Source: Pseudomonadota bacterium
GTDB lineage: Bacteria; Cyanobacteriota; Vampirovibrionia; Obscuribacterales; Obscuribacteraceae
DNA length: 64,000 nucleotides
Direction: 5' to 3'
Assembly (NCBI GenBank): GCA_021325555.1
Contig: JAJPGY010000016.1
Span: forward strand, 62,001 to 126,000
In this document: positions 57,536 to 64,000 of the stretch, one piece after another
Position numbering within the stretch: position 1 is the first letter of the stretch
Layout of the letters: each line of letters opens with the position of its first letter
Translations under genes and position numbers: made by a program
Notes under the pieces: generated by a model
The model's database searches: none
Seen by the model: the letters and a program-made list of their open reading frames with translations, nothing else
What the model was told of the DNA's origin: nothing

Positions 57536-58263
57536 TGAGCACCCTCAGTCATCTATTGATTAGACGTAGCGGAACGCAAAAAAGTTCAAGGCATCGGTTG
57601 CTGCATTAGCGCGCACATCAACAGCCGCCTCTTACAGGTCTCACATGACTCCCGGCTGGAATTTAAACCGATATCGGTTTAAATTTTCGAGAGAGTCACG
57701 TTTGGACTTCAAACCGCTGCGCCCCGGCTGGACGCAAGCGTCGGCAGGCGGAAGAGGTCATGTCGCGCTTAACCCGGTCTCTACCCGGTTAATCTTCCCT
57801 CGAGGCCCTGCCATGGCGAGCAACAGCTTCGATTCCGGCTGGCCTTCTCATGACGGGACGAACGGGTGATTATGAAAATAGGCAGAGACCGCGTTTATAC
57901 GGATGCCAGCTGCTTCGATACACAGGACAGGAAGCCTACGACGCTCAAGTCAGAGTTAACCTCGCAGGCGATCCGTGACCAGGTGCTCGTGTAACTGAGG
58001 TCGCCGCGATCAGGCAACGCCCTGGCCAACATCAAGGAGACGCCCTTCGCCTGGCAAAAATGCACAAGGGAGCTGCTGCCAGCTTGTCCAGGGTCCTCCC
58101 GCTTGCGGTGCCGCAAAACTGCTCCCGGTCACCCAGGCAGGACCTCATCTGTTTGAGAAGAACGTACAGCCTCCTGTCAGCCATTGCTGGCTACCCCTGC
58201 ATGCAGCTGTGAACCTATCCCGGCTCGTGAGCGGGCTGAGCACCGAGCCCATTGGACGCCGGC
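57536..58263. other. gene-poor region between the transposase-derived gene and the permease
   Basis: About 730 bp with no convincing coding frame on either strand, the longest such gap here. It contains palindrome copy D at 57660-57685. I saw no tRNA, no clear IS ends and no terminator. Confidence 0.55.
57660..57685. repeat. 26-bp perfect palindrome (core AACCGATATCGGTT), copy D
   Basis: Arms AATTTAAACCGAT and ATCGGTTTAAATT are exact complements with no loop. It shares an 18-bp core (TAAACCGATATCGGTTTA) with copy A but has AT-rich outer arms. It lies in the gene-poor region. Confidence 0.9.
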
Positions 58264-59904
58264 TCACAACTCCTCTTCTATGGCCGCCTCCAAGACCCCG
58301 GGCACTGCCTCCATGGGCATCCGTGCCCTGCCCGATCGGCGATAACCATAAGCGAAATAGATGACCATACCGCAGGCCATCCAGATGATGAAGCGTGCCC
58401 AGGTAATTACCGGCAGACTGAGCATCAATAGGAAGCAAGAGACTATGCCGGCAATCGGCACGTAAGGAACGAGCGGGCAGCGGAATTGCCGCTCGTGGGC
58501 CGGGTCGGTGCGGCGCAGAACTAGGACGCCGCCGCACACGAGGATGAAGGCGGCCAGGGTGCCGATATTGGTCAATTCGGCGGCCTGACCGATGTCCAGA
58601 ACCAGCGCCGAGCAGGCGACGATGATGCCGGTCAGGATGGTGGGAATGAAAGGCGTCCGATATCTCGGATGCAGCCTCGAGAACAACCCGGGTAGAAGGC
58701 CGTCGCGGGCCATGGCCATGAAAATTCGCGGCTGCCCTAGTTGAAAGACAAGCAATACGGAGGTCATGCCGGCCAGAGCGCCTAGAGCTACGATCATCTG
58801 CGCCCAGGGATTGCCGGTATGGGCCAAAGCGGTAGCTACGGGAGCGGCGTCGTTCAGGTAAGCCTTGTAGGGAAGCATGCCGGTTAACACCAGCGAGACC
58901 GTCGCGTAAAGAAAGGTGCAGATGGCCAGGCTGCCCAGCATCCCGACCGGAAGATCCTTTTGCGGGCTCCTCGTCTCCTCGGCCAGCGAGCTTACGGCGT
59001 CGAATCCGATGAAGCTGAAAAACACAATCGCGGCCCCGCCCATAATCCCGGCCAGCCCGCTCGGGGCAAAGGGGAGCCAGTTGGAAGCCTTGAGGAAGCC
59101 GACACCGTACAGGATAAAGAAGAGCACTATACCCACCTTCACGAACACCATGGTCGTGTTGACGATGGCGCTCTCCTTGATGCCTACCACCAGTATCCAG
59201 GTGATTGCAGCCACGATGAGAAAGGCCGGCAGGTTGAAGCTAAACGGGTGACCGAGGACGCTGGGCAGATCCAGGCTCGAATAAAGCGCCTGGCGGGCGC
59301 CGCCACCGGCGGCGGCGATGCGGGTCAAGGCCGTGCTTGTGTCTGCGGCCAGCCACAAAGGCAGCTTGAGCCCGGTAAGCCCGTGCAGGAGATAGAGGAA
59401 GTAGTCAGACCAGGACACGGCAACGGCGACATTACCCACCGCGTACTCCAGGATAAGGTCCCAACCGATCACCCAGGCCACGACCTCACCGAGGGCGGCA
59501 TAGGCGAAGGTGTAAGCGGAGCCGGAAACCGGGATCATGGCAGCCAGCTCAGCATAACAGAGGGCGGCAAAGCCGCAGGCCAGCGCAGCGACCACGAAGG
59601 AGACGGCAATGGCCGGTCCGGCCCCGTCGCGCCCGAGCGGGGCGGCAAGAAGGAAGTTGATGATCGGGGTGGATAACCAGTCGCGCGCCTGGGCAGTCTG
59701 GCCGGCAGCCGCCGTGCCGGTCAGGGCAAAGATCCCTGAGCCGATGGTGGCGCCGACCCCGAAGGCAAGCAGATCAAAGGCCGTCAGGTGTCGCTTCATG
59801 AGCCGTCCGGGCTCGTACGCCTCGTCGATTAGCGCCCTGGCCGGCTTGGTTCGAAATAGCCGCTTGAATGACACGGAACTGCCCCTGCTGGATGTGTTGC
59901 TCAC
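58264..59904 (-). CDS. APC-superfamily amino acid permease (cationic amino acid transporter-like)
   Basis: A 546-residue inner-membrane transporter with about 12-14 hydrophobic segments. The N-terminal RHLTAFDLLAFGVGATIGSG and IFALTGTAAAGQ, then YAELAAMIPVSGSAYTFAY and IGWDLILEYAVGN, match the CAT branch of the family. FFSFIGFDAVSSLAEETRSP is the conserved mid-protein motif. Substrate is probably an amino acid, not specified by sequence. Its GTG start overlaps the stop of the S55 gene (GTGA). Confidence 0.9.
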   Translation of the reverse strand: MSNTSSRGSSVSFKRLFRTKPARALIDEAYEPGRLMKRHLTAFDLLAFGVGATIGSGIFALTGTAAAGQTAQARDWLSTPIINFLLAAPLGRDGAGPAIAVSFVVAALACGFAALCYAELAAMIPVSGSAYTFAYAALGEVVAWVIGWDLILEYAVGNVAVAVSWSDYFLYLLHGLTGLKLPLWLAADTSTALTRIAAAGGGARQALYSSLDLPSVLGHPFSFNLPAFLIVAAITWILVVGIKESAIVNTTMVFVKVGIVLFFILYGVGFLKASNWLPFAPSGLAGIMGGAAIVFFSFIGFDAVSSLAEETRSPQKDLPVGMLGSLAICTFLYATVSLVLTGMLPYKAYLNDAAPVATALAHTGNPWAQMIVALGALAGMTSVLLVFQLGQPRIFMAMARDGLLPGLFSRLHPRYRTPFIPTILTGIIVACSALVLDIGQAAELTNIGTLAAFILVCGGVLVLRRTDPAHERQFRCPLVPYVPIAGIVSCFLLMLSLPVITWARFIIWMACGMVIYFAYGYRRSGRARMPMEAVPGVLEAAIEEEL

Positions 59905-62900
59905 CTGATGGTAAATGTCTTCGTGGCCGTATTTCCTGCTTTGTCCGTCACCTTGACCTCCACCCGGTGCGGCCCCGGCGCCAGCTTGATGCCGCCGGCG
60001 CCCAGGGTTCCGGACATGCCGTCGGCAAGCTGCGCCCAGCCGGCGAGCGCAAAGGGCTCCCCCTCGTCTATCCTGTAGGTGCCGTTGGCGACCGGCGTCC
60101 AGTCGTCGCTGACCGAGACGGAGAAGCTGGCGCTGCCGTCGCTGCCGCGGCTGTCGTGGAACGAGCCGAGCCGCGGCGGCTTGTTGTCGATGACGATCGA
60201 TCGCAGGGCAACGGACTGCAGGTGATCGTCCGGGCTGGACAGGCGGTCGTCAAGCGTCAAGCGCAGGAGGTAGTTGCCGTCCTTGTATCCGCTGGTGTCA
60301 AAACTCCAGGTGAATCGCTCCTCGGCCGGAGCGGCTAGGCCCGCGCCCTTTTCAGGCGGCGTGAGCACGCGCGCCGGGCTGCCGCCCTTGATCCTGGGCT
60401 TTCTCGCCCTGTCCGCTGTCGCCTCCGCCTTCTTCTCCCTGTCGCCGGGCACCTCCTTGCCGCCCTCGCCATCGGCGCCCTCGCCGCCGCCTGCCTTGTC
60501 CTTGTTCTCCGCGGGCTGTCCCTCGCCGTCATCGGAAAGCTGCCTTGCCCGGCCGCTCTCCCGGGCGGCGGTGCCTGTCTTCTCTTCCGAATGCTCGACG
60601 CCGCCTTTCAGCGGCTCGCTCTTTTCCGGCTCCGGCGACCTTTGGGGGGCGCAGCCGTCGGTGGTGCCGGCCGCTGCGCCGGCCCGCGCGGCCGGCCCCG
60701 CCGCCTCCGCGCCGGTCGTGGCCGGCCGACTGCCGGCCCTGGCTGCCGGTTTGGACCTCAGGTCGCTGGCCAGAGCGCGCCAGGACCTTCCCCGGTCGCC
60801 GGACAGCTCTATGCTCAACAGCAGGTTGTCTGAATCGGGATCAGAGGCGGTGGCGGCGATCTCCTGTTTTCCCGCCAGGCCGGCCCCGGGCTTGACGGAC
60901 ACGGAGTCGAAGCGGGGCGAGGCGTCGCGGGGCAGGTAGGAGACCTCGACCCTCCCCAGGCGAAGCGGATCGGCAGCCGGCAGGCGTTCGGACCGCCCGG
61001 GTCCGGCAAGCCAGGTCAAGCGGTACTGCAGGCAGCGACCGGGCGGCGAGGCGATCGCAAAAGCCCCGCCGGCTGACCGGGCCTCCTGCCAGTCCGACCA
61101 GCTGTCGTCGGGGCGGACGCTGTAGCCGGTTCTCGTCTCCAGCTTGAGCCTGTCGGCAAGCGCGTCGACAGGTTCGCCCAACGGGCCCCAGGCCCGCAAG
61201 TTGATCCATTGCGCCGGACGGCCGGCATCGCGCACCGCCGACTCGTAAGAGGCGCCGGCATCGGGGCGCATGGCGAAGCTCGTGAGCACACCCAGGTTGG
61301 CGGTGCCGCAATAGAGTCGCCCCTGTCCGTCGGCTGCCAGCGAGAGCACAGCCTCCTGCTCCGTGTGGCAGACCGGCACGAAATAAGGCTCGCCCGAAAT
61401 CGGGTCGACACTGGCCAGGGTGATGTCCCCCTCCGCATCCCCCGAAAAGACCCGATCGCCTACCGGGTCGTAGTAGAGCCTGTAGAAAGCCTCGCTGACC
61501 GCGATCGTCTGAGCCTGCCCCGAGCCGGTCACCCTCACCAGGCGTCCCTGCCCGGCCGTCGCCACATAAAGATCCCCTCTGGCGTCGCGCACGGCCCCTG
61601 TCACCAGGTGATCGGGGCTTTCGTAGACGGCCGTGGCGTGCCCGCCTTGATCCAGGGCGTAAACAACCGCTTTCTCGCCGCAACCGACATAGAGCCTGTG
61701 ATCGACAGGCGAGAAGAACAGCGAGAGCACATGCGCCTGCCCGGAGTCGAAAAAGAGCTCGGCGCCGCCGGCAGCGACCTTGTAGACCCGGCCGGTGCCG
61801 GCCACCGCGGCATAGAGATTGTCCATGTCGTCGCAGGCGAGCGCGGTGACAATCGGCTCGCTGGTGCAGCAGGTCAGGCGGGGCTGCCCCTGACCGTCGA
61901 GGGCGTAGATGTTGCCACCGGGGACGGTGGCGAAGTAGACGGTTCCCTTCGAGTCGGTGGCCATGGCCGGCACCGCCAAGCTGTGGAACTGCCCCAGCTT
62001 CTCCGGTGGCGTCTCGTCGCCGGACCAGCGCCAGACACCGTCGGTGGTGCCGAAATAAAACTTGCCCCTGGAGCAGACGCCGGACCAGACTTGATGCTCG
62101 GGAGCGAGCAGCTTCTCGCTCAAGCGCTTGAAGCCGGGACCGATCCGGCCCCGGCTGTCCACGGTAACGCCGCTGGTCTTGCCCGATCGGAACTCCTCCT
62201 CGCTGTCCTGCCGCCAGACTGCCGGCGGGCGCATGTGGGGATACTCCTTCACCGCCGCGGTCTCGGCCAGCCCCCCGGACCCGATCTTGCCCCTCTCCTG
62301 CCCTGGCTGACCGGCGGGGGCCGAGGCAGCGCCCTGGGTCTTGCGGGAAGCGTCGATGGCCTTGCGGGCCTGCTCGGTCATCACGATGGCATCGTCCGGG
62401 TTGGGTACCGATACCGTAAATGGTGCCGGACGCGCCGCCGCCTTCTCGCGGCTGCGCACCTCGACGGTCAGGATATGGCTGCCGTCGAGGAGCCAGCTGG
62501 TGAGCCTGGTCGCCTCCAGCGATCCCTTGATGAGCGCCGGGCCCCTGGTGGAGCGGTTGGAGGCGAAGATGCGCGCCCAGTGCGCGGGCGGGTTGGCCAG
62601 CCTCAGCCCGTTTAACTCCAGAGACTGCCCGGGCAGGGCCGCCACCACGGCGATGGCGTCGGCCCGCCCGCGCTCGACAATCCTGGCCGCCAACTCTTTG
62701 AGCGATTGCGGGGCGGGCCGCCTTATCCCCAGCCGCTTTTTGACGCTCTCTGTCTCGTCGCCACTGGTCACCGCCACCAGCATGTCGCCGTCGGGCATGT
62801 CGCGGGGTACGCTAAAGGACACGGTCTCCACGCGCTTGCCGCCGCTGTAGGGGACAAGCAGGCAGCGCACGTCCACCTGATCGCCGGGGGCGACGAACGG

Positions 62901-64000
62901 CCTGTCGACAAAGACCCGCTCCAGCCTGGCCGTGTCGCGCCCGTCGCTGAGCGAGATCTCCAGGTTCACGCCCTTTATCGAGGCCCGCTGAAACTCGTTG
63001 CTGGTGATCGACGAGGCCGTCCTCTGCACATAGGAGGCCACCGGGTCGGCCAGCAGGTGAAAGCGCCCGGACGAGTTGCCCCCATGCGCGGAGAAGTTAG
63101 AGGAGAAGAGATCGGTGCGCTTGATCGCCTCCACGCCCTCGGCCTCGATCGTGCTTGCCACGCGGGCCACGTATGGGGCCGAGGACTGATGGGTGGCGTC
63201 GATCGCCGACATGACCGTGGCGGCCAGGAGCTCGGGCGTGAGGTCCGGGTGATCGACCAGCTGGCAGCGAAAAACCCGCCTGACATGGCGCGTGCTGTCG
63301 GTGACCGTGTAGGTGGCCGGGATAAGCCTGGCTGTCCGGCCCAGCTGCCCGCCCACCGACCAGGGACGATCGGCGGTCAGGCTGCCGACCGTGGCCGCCG
63401 GCGAGGTCAGCTTGAAGGAGACGAAGAGGCTCGGCAGGACCTCGTGGACATAAGCGGTGGCCAGCGGAAAGTCGACCGTGCCCGCCTGCAGGAACGGGTG
63501 ACCGAAGGCCAGTACGTTCTGCCCGAACCTGGCCGTCACCGTGCCGGTTGCCGCCACGTTGAAGTCGCCGGTGGCCAGCATGACCGACAGCGCGCTGCCC
63601 GGCGCCACCTCCGGGCGGACGCCGCGCGCCAGGGACGGATCCTGGGCGCCGCCGCCGCCGGCCGTCACAGCCATGCCCAGGCGGCGGAAGCGCTTCTCCA
63701 GGAATTCTTGCGCCCGGCTGGAGAATCCGGCCAGGCTGACCGGGGACATGAGCGGCACCAGGCGCGGTGCTCCCCCGGCGACCTCGCTTTTGCCGCCGGC
63801 CTGGGCAAACCAGGGCGCGCTTTCCCGGGCGGCGATGCGCTGGCGGCCGGCCGGCGCCATGGCGTCCAGCATATCCACTATAGGCGTGAGCCCGGCCAGC
63901 GGCTCCTTGGAGAAATCGAAGCCGAACGAAACAGCCCCTACGAGCTTGCCGTCCACGTACACCGGGCTGCCGGACATGCCCCTTATCACGTTGTTGGTCA
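59901..64000 (-). CDS. S55 (SpoIVB-type) peptidase domain protein with beta-propeller and Ig-like repeats (5' end cut by window edge)
   Basis: The frame is open to the right edge, so the N-terminus is missing; over 1,360 residues are visible. The first visible part carries the S55 peptidase motif IRGMSGSPVYVDGKLVGAVS and KEPLAGLTPIVDML, with the catalytic Ser in GMSGSP. A long middle region follows, then a six- or seven-blade-like propeller (about 62080-61230; repeats such as TDSKGTVYFATVPGGNIYAL and DARGDLYVATAGQGRLVRV), an acidic low-complexity stretch, and Ig-like modules at the C-terminus (DSPDDHLQSV-type and GPHRVEVKVTDKAGNTATKT). It is probably exported. It is coupled to the permease gene by a 4-bp overlap. 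Confidence 0.82.
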   Translation of the reverse strand, partial: TNNVIRGMSGSPVYVDGKLVGAVSFGFDFSKEPLAGLTPIVDMLDAMAPAGRQRIAARESAPWFAQAGGKSEVAGGAPRLVPLMSPVSLAGFSSRAQEFLEKRFRRLGMAVTAGGGGAQDPSLARGVRPEVAPGSALSVMLATGDFNVAATGTVTARFGQNVLAFGHPFLQAGTVDFPLATAYVHEVLPSLFVSFKLTSPAATVGSLTADRPWSVGGQLGRTARLIPATYTVTDSTRHVRRVFRCQLVDHPDLTPELLAATVMSAIDATHQSSAPYVARVASTIEAEGVEAIKRTDLFSSNFSAHGGNSSGRFHLLADPVASYVQRTASSITSNEFQRASIKGVNLEISLSDGRDTARLERVFVDRPFVAPGDQVDVRCLLVPYSGGKRVETVSFSVPRDMPDGDMLVAVTSGDETESVKKRLGIRRPAPQSLKELAARIVERGRADAIAVVAALPGQSLELNGLRLANPPAHWARIFASNRSTRGPALIKGSLEATRLTSWLLDGSHILTVEVRSREKAAARPAPFTVSVPNPDDAIVMTEQARKAIDASRKTQGAASAPAGQPGQERGKIGSGGLAETAAVKEYPHMRPPAVWRQDSEEEFRSGKTSGVTVDSRGRIGPGFKRLSEKLLAPEHQVWSGVCSRGKFYFGTTDGVWRWSGDETPPEKLGQFHSLAVPAMATDSKGTVYFATVPGGNIYALDGQGQPRLTCCTSEPIVTALACDDMDNLYAAVAGTGRVYKVAAGGAELFFDSGQAHVLSLFFSPVDHRLYVGCGEKAVVYALDQGGHATAVYESPDHLVTGAVRDARGDLYVATAGQGRLVRVTGSGQAQTIAVSEAFYRLYYDPVGDRVFSGDAEGDITLASVDPISGEPYFVPVCHTEQEAVLSLAADGQGRLYCGTANLGVLTSFAMRPDAGASYESAVRDAGRPAQWINLRAWGPLGEPVDALADRLKLETRTGYSVRPDDSWSDWQEARSAGGAFAIASPPGRCLQYRLTWLAGPGRSERLPAADPLRLGRVEVSYLPRDASPRFDSVSVKPGAGLAGKQEIAATASDPDSDNLLLSIELSGDRGRSWRALASDLRSKPAARAGSRPATTGAEAAGPAARAGAAAGTTDGCAPQRSPEPEKSEPLKGGVEHSEEKTGTAARESGRARQLSDDGEGQPAENKDKAGGGEGADGEGGKEVPGDREKKAEATADRARKPRIKGGSPARVLTPPEKGAGLAAPAEERFTWSFDTSGYKDGNYLLRLTLDDRLSSPDDHLQSVALRSIVIDNKPPRLGSFHDSRGSDGSASFSVSVSDDWTPVANGTYRIDEGEPFALAGWAQLADGMSGTLGAGGIKLAPGPHRVEVKVTDKAGNTATKTFTIR

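Noticed and set aside
57645..57869. 74-codon plus-strand frame across palindrome D
   Set aside because: No ribosome-binding site, low complexity, and the palindrome itself creates much of the frame.

Overview
The window is GC-rich, densely coded bacterial chromosome with about 50 protein genes, no rRNA, no tRNA that I could recognise, and no CRISPR array. The organism has an outer membrane: lpxK, waaA and a heptosyltransferase-like gene form an operon, and there is a secretin. It also has an AMIN-domain amidase, murI, ftsZ, a proton-pumping pyrophosphatase, an RNase E/G beside a B12-type radical SAM fusion protein, and ymdB. That mix fits a diderm lineage of the Terrabacteria type (Armatimonadota or the Cyanobacteriota/Melainabacteria side are possible) better than a proteobacterium. 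This placement is inference; no marker here settles it.

Layout. 1-4.9 kb: recF (cut by the left edge) and ribF on the minus strand, divergent from gyrB and a CDP-alcohol phosphatidyltransferase. 5-6.8 kb: a DUF389 membrane protein and a decayed transposase. 6.8-14.3 kb: a minus-strand run of GAF histidine kinase, heptosyltransferase-like gene, lpxK, waaA and priA. 14.7-15.2 kb: an HNH nuclease. 15.6-20.8 kb: the operon rpsB-tsf-pyrH-frr-glmS. 20.8-24.6 kb: a secretin and a TPR protein. 24.8-28.3 kb: hemW, a tail-anchored Ser/Thr kinase and a TPM-domain protein. 28.3-32.6 kb: a small unknown protein, a family-4 uracil-DNA glycosylase, murI and an amidase. 32.8-35.3 kb: hppA and a GNAT acetyltransferase. 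35.3-39.8 kb: mtnA, ftsZ and two TPR proteins. 40-46.5 kb: a DUF445 protein, uvrA, then overlapping fur-feoA-Cys-rich genes and an S1-like protein. 46.6-51.7 kb: RNase E/G and a radical SAM fusion protein. 52-56.2 kb: a small unknown protein, a thioredoxin-fold protein, a PHP phosphoesterase, ymdB, a secreted coiled-coil protein and Hsp20. 56.4-64 kb: a transposase-derived DNA-binding protein, a gene-poor gap, an amino-acid permease, and a giant S55-peptidase/propeller protein cut by the right edge.

Most of this is core metabolism and housekeeping. The most unusual signals are: (1) a dispersed palindrome with core AACCGATATCGGTT, present four times, up to a perfect 34-bp palindrome between tsf and pyrH, and twice inside the amidase coding sequence, where it encodes the in-frame peptide TDIGL; (2) an intact 388-residue protein joining an IS1595-type zinc ribbon to a DprA-like winged helix with no transposase catalytic core; (3) a kinase/TPM pair in which both proteins have C-terminal membrane anchors; (4) a complex inverted-repeat element between mtnA and ftsZ; (5) a Fur-FeoA-cysteine-rich trio linked by ATGA overlaps. 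TTG start codons supported by upstream Shine-Dalgarno sequences are common.
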